A DNA stretch of 43,026 nucleotides from a virus, in the IMG/VR virus record IMGVR_UViG_3300030328_005397, positions 1-43,026 of that record, one strand, 5' to 3'. Under the pieces are notes generated by a model, which saw only the letters and a list, made by a program, of their open reading frames with translations, was not told where the DNA came from and did no database searches. Made by a program: the position numbers and the translations under genes. Of this stretch, positions 1 through 6,288 are shown piece after piece (position 1 is the first letter of the stretch; each line of letters starts with the position of its first letter).

Positions 1-638
1 AATAATGTAGGAGTGGATGGAGTGTAAAGCAGATTGCTAAACAGGTTGTAAAATTCAATTGCTCGTTCTTCTTTATTTTCTTCATTTAAAGCTAATCCCA
101 TCGCGATCCTCATCCAGAACGCTTGGGGCGATTCGATTATCTTATTATTTACGCGAATAAAATATCTATCTATTAAAATTTGTAATCCTAGGTATTTAAA
201 TTTTTCATCTCTAGATGGGTCAATGGCGTCAGATAGCTTTTTTAAGTCATATTCTAAAAGCTTCTCGTTTAAAATTTCATTCTTTACTAGCTTTTTTACG
301 CCTTGGACAAAAGACTTTTTATATTGTAAATCAAAAGTGTCTGAGTCTACGCTCTCTCTAAAAACTTCTTTATAGAGCGCGTTAACAGCTAAAGCGGCGG
401 CAACATTGCTGTAATTTGGCTCTTTTTCTATCTTAGCTCGAGCTGACAAAATTAAAGCTTCGTCAATTTCTTTCGTAGTAATCTTATCGTAAAGTTGTAA
501 TTGAGCATCTAGGATAACTTCGCTTGCTGATACGTTGTTGCCGTCGATACCTGCGCAAGCTCGATAAACACACTTGTTTATCTTCTCTACGTCAAATTCT
601 TCCAGTTTACCGTTTCTTTTTTTTACTTTTATTTCCAT
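1..638 (-). CDS. nrdA: Ribonucleotide reductase large (alpha) subunit, N-terminal part, cut by window edge
   Basis: This gene reads leftwards from an ATG at 638 and is still open at base 1, giving the first 212 residues. They begin with an ATP-cone regulatory domain (KKRNGKLEEFDVEKI near residue 6), followed by the helical start of the catalytic barrel. Near residues 168-178 is ESPQAFWMRIAMGLA, and the fragment ends at LLYTPSTPTL, the family's substrate-site entry motif. In class I enzymes this subunit reduces NDPs to dNDPs, with allosteric control through the cone. The 639-709 gap before it holds a weak terminator-like hairpin, so it may have its own transcript. The missing C-terminal part lies outside the window, so the radical-transfer tyrosines and C-terminal cysteines cannot be checked. 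A class II enzyme is less likely because an N-terminal ATP cone with this spacing is typical of NrdA. Confidence 0.93.
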   Translation of the reverse strand, partial: MEIKVKKRNGKLEEFDVEKINKCVYRACAGIDGNNVSASEVILDAQLQLYDKITTKEIDEALILSARAKIEKEPNYSNVAAALAVNALYKEVFRESVDSDTFDLQYKKSFVQGVKKLVKNEILNEKLLEYDLKKLSDAIDPSRDEKFKYLGLQILIDRYFIRVNNKIIESPQAFWMRIAMGLALNEENKEERAIEFYNLFSNLLYTPSTPTL

Positions 639-646
639 CTTGGTAG

Positions 647-672
647 AAAAAAATACACCCTTAAGCAGGTGT
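647..672 (-). terminator. Possible weak intrinsic terminator between the 55-aa gene and nrdA
   Basis: Read on the minus strand, ACACCT and GGGTGT can pair into a six-base stem (one G-U pair) around a six-base loop. After one A comes a run of seven T (653-647). A second six-base hairpin, TGACGG/CCGTCA at 690-707, directly follows the stop codon of the 55-aa gene. The stem is short and ends only 17 bases before the nrdA start, so it may be an attenuator or processing site instead. Confidence 0.42.
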
Positions 673-709
673 GTGATTTACTTTAGTTCTGACGGGGTTG
701 TCCGTCAAG

Positions 710-877
710 TTATTTTTCAACTATTTCTAGTTTCTCTTTCGTTTTTTTTTGAAGGGCTCCCATATATTTTTTTGCTTGCTGTAAACCTTCTTCAGTATGA
801 GGGAAGGCCCCGTAAGACCATTTTCGAGCTTCCGACTCTATCAAATAATATTTTTTATTTTTTTTGTTTTTTGGCAT
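710..877 (-). CDS. Small lysine-rich orphan protein, 55 aa
   Basis: An ATG at 877 opens 55 codons ending at 710. The protein starts with a run of Lys/Asn (MPKNKKNKK). A compact segment follows, 'WSYGAFPHTEEGLQQAKKYM' (about residues 20-39), which resembles the short phage proteins that keep an aromatic patch followed by an amphipathic helix, and then a Lys/Glu-rich tail. The gene overlaps the end of the upstream coiled-coil gene by 23 nt, which suggests translational coupling. I do not recognise a named family. The coding call rests on the overlap pattern, the fully filled spacing and the protein-like composition. Confidence 0.6.
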   Translation of the reverse strand: MPKNKKNKKYYLIESEARKWSYGAFPHTEEGLQQAKKYMGALQKKTKEKLEIVEK

Positions 878-1184
878 ATTTCGATAGAGCTTGTATGATT
901 GTTTCCTCTAGGTCTAAAATTTTTGCTTCTAATATGTCTAATTGATTGTTCTCGAAATTAACGCGATTCATTATTTTGTTGGATTCGTTCATTAATTTTC
1001 GGTAATGTTCTTCGTTCTGTTCTTCCGTCCCTAGAAAACTTTCTTCTTCGAATTTGTCCATACGGGTAAAGACTTCATTAGCCCTTTCTTCCCAAAATTC
1101 AATACTTTTGCAGCATACTTCAATCGACTCTAGTAATTCATTTTTTGAAGCTAGAAGTTTTTCTAAAGTTTTATTTAATGTCAT
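855..1184 (-). CDS. Coiled-coil orphan protein, 109 aa
   Basis: The translation is almost entirely charged and helical, with heptad-like spacing of Leu/Ile through residues 1-35 (KTLEKLLASKNELLESIEV) and again from about 70 to 102 (NNQLDILEAKILDLEETII). This suggests two long helices forming a coiled coil. There is no signal peptide or membrane segment. Its start overlaps the end of the 63-aa gene upstream by 14 nt and its end overlaps the 55-aa gene, so it sits in a tight minus-strand operon running towards nrdA. No function can be assigned; a scaffold or small adaptor would fit a coiled coil of this size. Confidence 0.75.
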   Translation of the reverse strand: MTLNKTLEKLLASKNELLESIEVCCKSIEFWEERANEVFTRMDKFEEESFLGTEEQNEEHYRKLMNESNKIMNRVNFENNQLDILEAKILDLEETIIQALSKYAKKQKK

Positions 1185-1362
1185 TTTTTAAAGTCTCCCG
1201 AATAATTTTTAATTTATTTGTTATGAAACTATCCCCTTGGTTGTTGACTGGGTCTTTAGATTTGGCTTCAGCGTCTTGCCATATCGAAACTTCGATGACC
1301 TGATCAAGCAGGCTTGTTATCTGGTCATGCGTTTTTTGAGTCAAAATGAATTCGTTAACCAT
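1171..1362 (-). CDS. Small orphan protein, 63 aa
   Basis: This short acidic/basic mixed protein (MVNEFILTQKTHDQITSLLDQ at the start) is predicted to be helical, with no cysteines, signal peptide or membrane segment. It overlaps the following coiled-coil gene by 14 nt and lies 10 nt after the 64-aa gene, so it is the second gene of the minus-strand operon that starts at 1567. I do not recognise the family. The coding call is supported by operon packing and a normal amino-acid composition. Confidence 0.65.
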   Translation of the reverse strand: MVNEFILTQKTHDQITSLLDQVIEVSIWQDAEAKSKDPVNNQGDSFITNKLKIIRETLKNDIK

Positions 1363-1372
1363 TTGAAAAATT

Positions 1373-1567
1373 CTATTTAAAAATTAAAAATTTGTCAAAT
1401 TCAATTTCGTCCCAAGTAGCTGAGGCTGAGGACTTTCGGTGCTGGGAATAACATACAGCTAATCTTTGTTTAGGGTCTTTATACTCGTCGTTCATTACCG
1501 AGCTAGCCATACATGCGTCAATAAAGTCTTTTTTGTTTTGACCTTTCTTAGGAGAGGGAAGCGGCAT
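1373..1567 (-). CDS. Conserved-looking small phage protein (MPLPxPKKG type), 64 aa
   Basis: The protein starts MPLPSPKKGQNKKDF and continues with FIDACMASSVM and 'DPKQRLAVCYSQHRK'. From memory, short proteins or domains with this pattern (MPLPxPKxxE...F...CM...D..QR.AVC...W/R) are widespread in large tailed phages, often near capsid or portal genes, without an agreed function. The two cysteines, in ACM and AVCY, are part of that pattern. It is the first gene after the intrinsic terminator at 1582-1606, and a GTGTAATAA motif lies five bases before its ATG, suggesting it begins its own transcript. Confidence 0.75.
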   Translation of the reverse strand: MPLPSPKKGQNKKDFIDACMASSVMNDEYKDPKQRLAVCYSQHRKSSASATWDEIEFDKFLIFK

Positions 1568-1572
1568 ACCTA

Positions 1573-1581
1573 TTATTACAC
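1573..1581 (-). promoter_or_regulatory. GTGTAATAA motif before the 64-aa gene (copy 1 of 3)
   Basis: On the minus strand GTGTAATAA ends five bases before the ATG at 1567. Identical nonamers sit 5-6 bases before the ATGs at 22653 and 41082. The central TAATAA resembles a -10 box. Here it directly follows the T-run of the upstream terminator, consistent with stop-then-restart of transcription. Confidence 0.45.
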
Positions 1582-1606
1582 AAAAAAACCGGGCTCAAGC
1601 CCGGTT
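1582..1606 (-). terminator. Strong intrinsic terminator after hsp20
   Basis: AACCGGGC and GCCCGGTT form an eight-base, GC-rich stem around a four-base loop, followed on the minus strand by an uninterrupted run of seven T. It lies 13 bases beyond the hsp20 stop codon and fits the end of the dut-KOW-hsp20 transcript. The hairpin is symmetrical, but the plus side has only a short cttt run, so it should work mainly on the minus strand. Confidence 0.85.
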
Positions 1607-1618
1607 CTTTATACCCTT

Positions 1619-1984
1619 TTATTTAATTTTGATTTCTTTAGGTTTATGTTTGTTTTTCTTTTTGAATATTAGCCTAAAAATCCCATCTTTCAGGGATGCG
1701 TCCGCGGTGGACGGATCGGCTTTGTCGGGAATATGATAAGTTTGTCCAAACTTTAACTCTTTTCCTCTTCTTGTGGTTTTTCCTTGAACGTTGAGGTGCC
1801 CTGCCGCATCTACATTAACTTTTACGTCATCTTTCGTAAAGCCGGGCATTTCTACCTCAAAAATATAATCTCCGTTTTCCTCAGTAAACGCAGGATTGTA
1901 CGTGCGTTCAATTTCATCTAGTAACGGCGTTGCAAAATCAAGCAGGCCCCTGCTGAAAGTATTATGTGAATACATAGCATTCAT
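1619..1984 (-). CDS. Small heat-shock protein, Hsp20/alpha-crystallin family
   Basis: This 121-aa protein carries an alpha-crystallin domain from about residue 32 to the end. The domain starts with NGDYIFEVEMPGFTKDDVKVNVD, the usual first beta strands and PGF/kddV pattern, and later has ASLKDGIFRLIF, matching the family's A-x-x-x-n-G-v-L signature near residues 97-106. Such proteins are ATP-independent holdases; many large aquatic phages, including T4-like cyanophages, carry one, probably to protect virion assembly. The C-terminal tail is Lys-rich and lacks a clear I-x-I/V motif beyond EIKIK at the end. Two hairpins lie in its leader (1997-2034) and a strong terminator follows. The ATG at 1984 was chosen; an ATG three codons later is an alternative. 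Confidence 0.93.
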   Translation of the reverse strand: MNAMYSHNTFSRGLLDFATPLLDEIERTYNPAFTEENGDYIFEVEMPGFTKDDVKVNVDAAGHLNVQGKTTRRGKELKFGQTYHIPDKADPSTADASLKDGIFRLIFKKKNKHKPKEIKIK

Positions 1985-1996
1985 TTAGCAGTGGCC

Positions 1997-2034
1997 GTGC
2001 CAAGATGGCACACACCATTTTTTCTTAAGAAAAA
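1997..2034 (-). promoter_or_regulatory. Two inverted repeats in the hsp20 leader
   Basis: On the minus strand the 85-base gap before hsp20 has TTTTTCTTAAGAAAAA (2034-2019), then GTGCCA-TCT-TGGCAC (2011-1997), a perfect six-base hairpin ending 12 bases before the ATG. A run of six C comes just upstream. Neither is followed by a T-run on this strand, so they are not ordinary terminators. A leader structure affecting hsp20 expression is possible, but no Shine-Dalgarno sequence is visibly sequestered. Confidence 0.4.
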
Positions 2035-2069
2035 GGGGGGTTTACGCTAATATCGGTGAGACTCAAGGG

Positions 2070-2273
2070 TCACAAAGTCTCGTAAGAGGTAGAGCGGATA
2101 TCGTACATTGACACAACTTCAGAAATTAAAGGGTTGTCTAGCTTTGAGACTTCAAAGTATTCTTCGTCAATTACTCTTTCGACTTTCCCTTTCCAGCCGC
2201 CTTTTACGACATGAACTTCGGTGCCTACCATTTTCAGATTATAAGAAAGGGCTTCTTTATTTGATTTTTGCAT
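2070..2273 (-). CDS. Small KOW/SH3-like protein, 67 aa
   Basis: The central segment, about residues 16-42 (VGTEVHVVKGGWKGKVERVIDEEYFEV), has the shape of a KOW motif: an invariant-type Gly in KGGWKG between two beta strands, as in ribosomal L24/L26 and NusG. KOW modules bind RNA or protein partners. The gene starts two bases after the dut stop and is followed by the hairpin-rich gap before hsp20. The family is too small and divergent to name; a nucleic-acid-binding or transcription-related role is only an inference from the fold. Confidence 0.68.
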   Translation of the reverse strand: MQKSNKEALSYNLKMVGTEVHVVKGGWKGKVERVIDEEYFEVSKLDNPLISEVVSMYDIRSTSYETL

Positions 2274-2275
2274 GT

Positions 2276-2749
2276 TTATTCCCCTGAACTACCAAAGCCG
2301 CCGTGGCCCCTGTGAGAAGTATCTAGTGTTTTCATTTTTTTCCACTCAATAGGATGACATTTTTCAATTATTAATTGAGCTATCCTGTCGCCGGGTTTAA
2401 TATCTAGTTTATTCATTGATCCAAACATTGCTTCAAAAGCACTTGGTTTAAAATTATACCCTTCTAAATTAAAATTTATCAATAAAACTTTTATTTCTCC
2501 CCTGTAACCAGAATCTATCACTCCAGCCAAGACATCTATACCTTTTTTACACGCTAAACCGCTCCTTGGGGCGATTCTGCCGTAAAAACCGTCCGGTATC
2601 TCTATGTTTATACCGGTTGAAATTAATTTTCTTTGAAACGGCTCCAACGTTTCGTATTGGGTCGAAAACAAATCGTAACCTGCGTCCGAGGGATTAGCCC
2701 GAAAAGGTTCTTTTGCTTCTGAGTTTAGTTTGCTGTATTTAATCTCCAT
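2276..2749 (-). CDS. dut: dUTP diphosphatase (trimeric dUTPase)
   Basis: This 157-aa protein hydrolyses dUTP to dUMP and pyrophosphate, keeping uracil out of phage DNA and feeding dTMP synthesis. All five motifs are visible: I SDAGYDLFS (21-29), II PRSGLA (61-66), III VLAGVIDSGYRGEI (73-86, with the catalytic Asp in the VIDSGYRG part), IV PGDRIAQLI (119-127) and V RGHGGFGSSG (147-156). Residues 92-112 are a short insertion between III and IV. The length is normal for the trimeric family. It heads the minus-strand dut-KOW-hsp20 unit and diverges from the dNMP kinase gene across the 487-bp gap, so two dNTP-pool genes flank the candidate RNA. Confidence 0.96.
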   Translation of the reverse strand: MEIKYSKLNSEAKEPFRANPSDAGYDLFSTQYETLEPFQRKLISTGINIEIPDGFYGRIAPRSGLACKKGIDVLAGVIDSGYRGEIKVLLINFNLEGYNFKPSAFEAMFGSMNKLDIKPGDRIAQLIIEKCHPIEWKKMKTLDTSHRGHGGFGSSGE

Positions 2750-2866
2750 AGATCAAAAAAAATAATTTTTCACCTAAACAAAATAAGGTCAAGAAAAAAA
2801 CGAATTTTTCCCGAAAAAGGTATCTGGATTATTTTTTTCAAAAATCTATTAGAAAACAGTTGACAA

Positions 2867-3167
2867 TGCCCACCAATAAACCTACAAGGTCCCCATGTAG
2901 TATTGTTGCCCTACTGCATTACTAAGGTGGGCAGCCCCGTAATCTAACGTCCGGCTCTGCTGTGAAGACTTGCAACCGGAGATAACCAATTGGCGTGAAA
3001 GGGCGCTTCATTGGGACAGTAGGTAAGGTGATGTCATATAGAGTGGATATGTTCTACCGTGTATCCCATAAAGGCTAGCCGGGGAGTATTCTCAGGGAAA
3101 AGAAAGATTACCGGTGTTTTGGAATAGCCGCCAATACGGGGAAAGTCTTCGTTTCACTCCGACTTTC
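2867..3167 (+). ncRNA. Candidate structured non-coding RNA, about 300 nt (class unknown)
   Basis: This is the core of the only long gap in the window (2750-3236). No convincing reading frame crosses it. By hand count it is 48% GC over 2881-3180, against 27% in the 60 bases at 2761-2820 and 8% at 3181-3240. Perfect or near-perfect stems read in order: 2867-2874/2926-2933 (TGCCCACC/GGTGGGCA) enclosing 2882-2886/2896-2900; 2950-2954/2976-2980 with inner 2958-2960/2972-2974; 2986-2990/3010-3014 with inner 2993-2995/3004-3006 (loop TGAAAGGG); 3022-3025/3055-3058 enclosing 3035-3039/3047-3051; 3073-3077/3125-3129 enclosing 3079-3082/3111-3114 and 3084-3086/3091-3093; 3141-3147/3161-3167. Unpaired stretches are purine-rich on the plus strand, favouring that orientation. 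TTGACA at 2860 followed 17 bases later by TACAAG is a possible promoter, but it would start the transcript inside the first stem. I could match it to no RNA class I know (tmRNA, RNase P, 6S, group I/II intron); an origin-associated element remains possible. Confidence 0.55.
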
Positions 3168-3185
3168 TAGGGAAAAGTTTATATA

Positions 3186-3193
3186 TATTTATA
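3186..3193 (-). promoter_or_regulatory. T4-late-promoter-like octamer TATAAATA on the minus strand
   Basis: The 8%-GC strip just before the dNMP kinase gene contains TATAAATA when read on the minus strand, identical to the T4 late-promoter box. It would send a transcript through the structured block towards dut. In DNA this AT-rich such a match may be chance, and no T4-type late sigma factor is seen in the window. On the plus strand the same strip has TATTATAAGTATAAG-like stretches that could be the promoter for the gene at 3237. Confidence 0.25.
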
Positions 3194-3236
3194 TTATATT
3201 ATAAGTATAAGTTTAATTGTAATATTTTTAGTTTAA

Positions 3237-3830
3237 ATGAAATTCAAATATAAAAACATAGGTTTAAGTGGAGTAGCTGGATGTGGAAAGAATACTGTTT
3301 GTGATATTATAAAGAAATTCTTAAACAGATTAGATTTGCCATGTAATGAGTTATCTATAGCGAGAAATTTAAAAGAAGAAGTAAACGAAACTTGCAAAAA
3401 ATTATACGGCATAGATTCAATAAACTGTTCAAGAGAGGAAAAGGGGGTGATTAGGCCTTTTTTAGTGTCACACGGGCAAATAAGAAGAAATTTAAGTTCT
3501 GGTAGGCATTGGATAGACCGGTTGGAAAAAGAATTAGATCCAGAAAAAATAAATATTATAACAGATATAAGGTTCAATGAGTACGATAAGGATGAGTGCT
3601 ATTGGATAAAAAACGAAATAAACGGAGTTTTAGTTCATATTTCTAGATTTAATAACATAAATGGTAAAAGAGTTTTTATACCTCCTGCAAATGAGGCGGA
3701 AAGAGAAAATGACCCAAAAGTAAAGGCGGAATCTGATTTTATTTTAAACTGGCCCACCGAACATGACAATAATTTAAAAATATTTAATTGTAAAAAGTTA
3801 TTGAATTGGATTAAGAATATATATGCTTGA
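3237..3830 (+). CDS. Deoxynucleoside monophosphate kinase-like P-loop kinase
   Basis: The 197-aa protein opens with a P-loop, GVAGCGKNT (residues 12-20), in the context IGLSGVAGCGKNTVCDII that is usual for phage dNMP kinases of the T4 gp1 type. Downstream, RPFLVSHGQIRR (about 82-93) and INIITDIRFNEYD (about 114-126, a Walker B-like strand with an Asp-Ile-Arg) match the rest of that fold. It would phosphorylate dNMPs to dNDPs to feed phage DNA synthesis, complementing dut and nrdA on the other side of the gap. It is the first gene of the long plus-strand run. The following gene overlaps by 8 nt. Substrate preference cannot be read from the sequence. Confidence 0.82.
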   Translation: MKFKYKNIGLSGVAGCGKNTVCDIIKKFLNRLDLPCNELSIARNLKEEVNETCKKLYGIDSINCSREEKGVIRPFLVSHGQIRRNLSSGRHWIDRLEKELDPEKINIITDIRFNEYDKDECYWIKNEINGVLVHISRFNNINGKRVFIPPANEAERENDPKVKAESDFILNWPTEHDNNLKIFNCKKLLNWIKNIYA

Positions 3831-4266
3831 AGCAAGTTCTCTTTCACAACAAAAATGCCAACCTATAATGGCATATTGTGGGAAAAACGCTTTAATAAAC
3901 CTTAAATCTAATAACTTAAATTATTTCTCTCATTTAAATTTTAAAAATTTATACTCTTTTTTTTCTTATGAAATAAAAATTTGTAAATTTCCTTCTGAAA
4001 TATTTTCTACTGATAAAGATAATTATTTTGCTTATTTAGTCCAAGTTTACATCGAATCTGAAGATTCTTTCGAAAGTCCATTCTCTGACGCCAATGTTTT
4101 TTTAGAAAAAGATTTTGAAGATTTGATTGAATACAGTATAATCTTACCGCGTTTGTTTAAGAAACATCATCGCTATGTTATTGATCTTCAGTTAGATAGC
4201 GTTTGTTCTTTTATGCAATTCGGGGAAAAGGTTAACTTATGGAAAAAATCCAATGGTCTTTTTTAA
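3823..4266 (+). CDS. Orphan protein, 147 aa
   Basis: No family is recognised. The protein is rich in Phe, Tyr, Ser and Asn with several acidic stretches (for example ESEDSFESPFSD), has four cysteines in no obvious metal-binding pattern, and no signal peptide or membrane segment. Its start overlaps the dNMP kinase end by 8 nt, and its end overlaps the sigma-factor gene by 28 nt, so it is translated as part of that run. Given its position just before the sigma factor, a partner of that protein is conceivable, but nothing in the sequence shows it. Confidence 0.7.
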   Translation: MLEASSLSQQKCQPIMAYCGKNALINLKSNNLNYFSHLNFKNLYSFFSYEIKICKFPSEIFSTDKDNYFAYLVQVYIESEDSFESPFSDANVFLEKDFEDLIEYSIILPRLFKKHHRYVIDLQLDSVCSFMQFGEKVNLWKKSNGLF

Positions 4267-4841
4267 GTGATAATCACTTAGTGGAAAGGGTTAAAAAGAG
4301 AAATTGTGAGAAAAGTCTCTTAGAATTGTCGGAAAGACATAGCGGCCTTTATTTCAAAATTCTAAAAAAATATACTAAAAGCTTCTTCGCAAACAATATA
4401 GATATTAATGAAACAGCCGCCGATAAAAATTTAATTATTTGGAATTCTGTTAAGAGTTTTAGCACAGATAAAAATGTTAAGTTTTCTACTTGGTTAGCTA
4501 ATCAGACAAAATACCACTGTCTAAATACTTTAAATAAAAAAAGCAAAGATAGATTGATAACTACAGGAGACGATATTTTAGATTACCTAAACGAAGAAGA
4601 AGAGTCAAGCGGAGGACCAGTGCTTTTTGAATTTATTGAAAACATATTGAGCCAACTTAAAGACCAAAGAATAAAAAAAATATTTTCAATGAGATACTCT
4701 AAAGAAGAGAAAAAACCTTCTTGGTGCGTTGTAGCTTCAAATTTAAAAATAAGCACTCAAACAGCGATAAATTTACATAATAAAGGAATATCAATCTTGC
4801 GCAAAAAGATAACAAGTGAAAAATTATTGGATAATATTTGA
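4239..4841 (+). CDS. Phage RNA polymerase sigma factor, sigma70 family (region 2 and region 4)
   Basis: The 200-aa protein has the two-domain layout of small, group IV-like sigma factors. Residues about 57-100 form region 2: ADKNLIIWNSVKSFSTDKN followed by VKFSTWLANQTKYHCLN, where the FSTW pattern lies in the promoter-melting helix. Residues about 160-192 form a region 4 helix-turn-helix: WCVVASNLKISTQTAINLHNK, then a basic end. An acidic linker (LNEEEESSG) joins them. It should bind host core RNA polymerase and redirect it to phage promoters, perhaps those bearing the GTGTAATAA motif. It is followed at once by an embedded sigma70-type promoter, whose -35 and -10 lie 10-30 bases past its stop. 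Confidence 0.85.
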   Translation: MEKIQWSFLSDNHLVERVKKRNCEKSLLELSERHSGLYFKILKKYTKSFFANNIDINETAADKNLIIWNSVKSFSTDKNVKFSTWLANQTKYHCLNTLNKKSKDRLITTGDDILDYLNEEEESSGGPVLFEFIENILSQLKDQRIKKIFSMRYSKEEKKPSWCVVASNLKISTQTAINLHNKGISILRKKITSEKLLDNI

Positions 4842-4850
4842 AAAAAAATG

Positions 4851-4876
4851 TTGACATTCCTTTTTCTTGCTATAAT
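4851..4876 (+). promoter_or_regulatory. Promoter for the 4889 gene (TTGACA, extended -10 TGCTATAAT)
   Basis: TTGACA at 4851-4856 and TATAAT at 4871-4876 are both perfect sigma70 hexamers. The 14-base spacer is short, but TG at 4868-4869 makes an extended -10. The predicted start of transcription, about seven bases downstream, leaves a leader of only about six bases before the ATG at 4889. The hexamers lie inside any longer reading of the downstream frame, which fixes 4889 as the real start. Confidence 0.75.
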
Positions 4877-4888
4877 CTAAAGACTCTT

Positions 4889-5203
4889 ATGTCAAACACT
4901 GACAAAACTAACGACTGGCAAGAGCGCGAACTTGGCGCTCTTTGGGCAAAGAAGAGCAATAACGGCTCTCAATACATGACTGGACACATTGAATTAAAGG
5001 ATGCAAGCGGTAAAGTGCAGCTTGTAGTATTCAAAAATAAATCCAAATACAACGAAGACGGAACTGTAAAGAACGAAAAGTCTCCAGACCTCCGTATTTA
5101 CCTAAGTGAAACTAAAGAGGAAAGAGAAAGCAAAGCTCAAGCTACGCCTGCCGCAGCCCCAGCAGCTTCCAATGATTCCTCAGATGACGGCGCATTGTTT
5201 TAA
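4889..5203 (+). CDS. Small OB/DUF736-like protein with SSB-type acidic C-terminal tail
   Basis: The 104-aa protein has a compact N-terminal part: ERELGALWAKKSNNGSQYMTG at about residues 11-31, strands around GKVQLVVFKNK, then EKSPDLRIYLSE. These are in the style of DUF736 and related small phage proteins (G.lW.k...g..y.sG.i......v.VFkN..k....PDyri). A Lys/Ala/Pro-rich linker follows, and the end is SSDDGALF. That tip resembles the DDDIPF tip by which single-strand-binding proteins recruit partners, although the core is not a standard SSB domain. The start at 4889 follows from the embedded promoter; an upstream in-frame TTG at 4838 would lie before the promoter. The stop codon overlaps the next start (TAATG). 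I infer an abundant accessory DNA-binding or replication protein; the function is unproven. Confidence 0.75.
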   Translation: MSNTDKTNDWQERELGALWAKKSNNGSQYMTGHIELKDASGKVQLVVFKNKSKYNEDGTVKNEKSPDLRIYLSETKEERESKAQATPAAAPAASNDSSDDGALF

Positions 5204-6288
5204 TGGACTTTGCGTTACATCTACCCCTTAACGGGGTAAGCTTTGGTCAGGTTAGCACTGCCCTTCTTCGTGAATTTCACGAGAGGGGCGTGCAGCCTTC
5301 TTTATTTACTGTAGGCCAAATTGATTTAAGTAGCCAAGAAACAACCCCTGAGTTCAACCAATGGATACAGGAAGGAATTAAGCGGGCTTTCGAGGAATAT
5401 AAAAGAGATACTCCTGTTTTCAAGCTGTGGCATCTTAATCAGGACAGCCTCAACTCTTATGCAAAAGACCAAACATTATTCACTTTTTATGAACTCGACC
5501 ATCCAACTTCTTTTGAGGTAAATATAGCTAATAACCAAAAAAATATTATAGTTAGCTCTAATTACGCTAAAAAAATATTAGAAGATCACGGCGTAAACAA
5601 TTGTCACTATATCCCCCTCGGTTTTGACAAACACAACTTTCATGTAAAGGATAACGATTACCTAAAAGGTAAAATCGTATTTAATTTAGGAGGCAAGCTA
5701 GAAAAAAGAAAACACCATAAAGAAGTCATTCAATCTTGGTTAAAAAAGTACGGAAACAACAAGGACTATGTACTTCAGTGCGCTATAGCTAACCCATTTT
5801 TAAAAGAAGAAGATTTCAAGAATCATATATCCCAAATATTAGAAGGTAAACAATATTTTAATATTAACTTTTTGGGAATGATGCAAAAAAACAGTCTTTA
5901 CAACGACTTTTTAAATTCTGGAAACATATCCATAGGAATGTCGGGTGCTGAAGGATGGGGCCTTCCTGAATTTCAGTCTGTTGCCCTCGGGAAACATGCA
6001 GTTATACTTAATGCTAGTTCTTATAAGGATTGGGCTAATAATGATAATTGTGTTTTAGTAGAACCAAACGGTAAAACTGATTCTGCTGATGGAGTTTTCT
6101 TTAAAAAAGGAGGAGCTTTCAACCAAGGTCAAATATTCACGTTTGATCCAGATGAATTCATTGACGGCTGCGAGAAAGCTGTTCAGAGATATAAAGATTC
6201 CCCGATTAATAAAGAAGGGTTAAAGCTTCAAGAAGATTTTAGCTACGCAAAAACCGTTGATAAAATAGTGGAGGTAATGAGTGCCTGA
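5203..6288 (+). CDS. Glycosyltransferase, GT-B fold (GT4-like)
   Basis: This 361-aa protein has the two-lobed GT-B layout. The N-terminal half has the acceptor-side loop NGVSFGQVS (10-18). The second Rossmann lobe begins near 157 (KIVFNLGGKLEKRKHH, the usual 'g.l..rKg...li' strand) and carries the nucleotide-sugar site GAEGWGLPEFQSVALGK (about 248-264), the E-x7-E-type motif of GT4. It should transfer a sugar from an activated donor onto an acceptor; neither can be told from sequence. It is the first gene of the glycan island and starts on the stop codon of the SSB-tail gene, so the island may be read partly from the promoter at 4851. Confidence 0.88.
   Translation: MDFALHLPLNGVSFGQVSTALLREFHERGVQPSLFTVGQIDLSSQETTPEFNQWIQEGIKRAFEEYKRDTPVFKLWHLNQDSLNSYAKDQTLFTFYELDHPTSFEVNIANNQKNIIVSSNYAKKILEDHGVNNCHYIPLGFDKHNFHVKDNDYLKGKIVFNLGGKLEKRKHHKEVIQSWLKKYGNNKDYVLQCAIANPFLKEEDFKNHISQILEGKQYFNINFLGMMQKNSLYNDFLNSGNISIGMSGAEGWGLPEFQSVALGKHAVILNASSYKDWANNDNCVLVEPNGKTDSADGVFFKKGGAFNQGQIFTFDPDEFIDGCEKAVQRYKDSPINKEGLKLQEDFSYAKTVDKIVEVMSA

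Noticed and set aside
574-945. A 123-aa plus-strand reading frame over 574-945
   Set aside because: It runs across the nrdA start and the small minus-strand genes, is dominated by Phe/Ser/Leu runs and has no support; it is the antisense shadow of real genes.
1997-2011. RNA thermometer (ROSE or FourU) for hsp20
   Set aside because: The hairpin does not contain a Shine-Dalgarno or UUUU motif pairing with one, so only an unspecific leader structure is reported.
2763-2813. Promoter for dut from a TTGACC on the minus strand
   Set aside because: TTGACC exists, but the bases 17-18 downstream (AAAATT) do not make a convincing -10.
2867-3167. Group I/II intron, tmRNA or RNase P RNA in the 2750-3236 gap
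   Set aside because: I looked for group I core segments, a group II domain V, the tmRNA ends and the RNase P signature strings on both strands and saw none in the expected order. The genes on either side are not the two halves of one gene.
3233-3577. Minus-strand frame opposite the dNMP kinase
   Set aside because: It is antisense to a gene with clear kinase motifs and has no matching motifs of its own.
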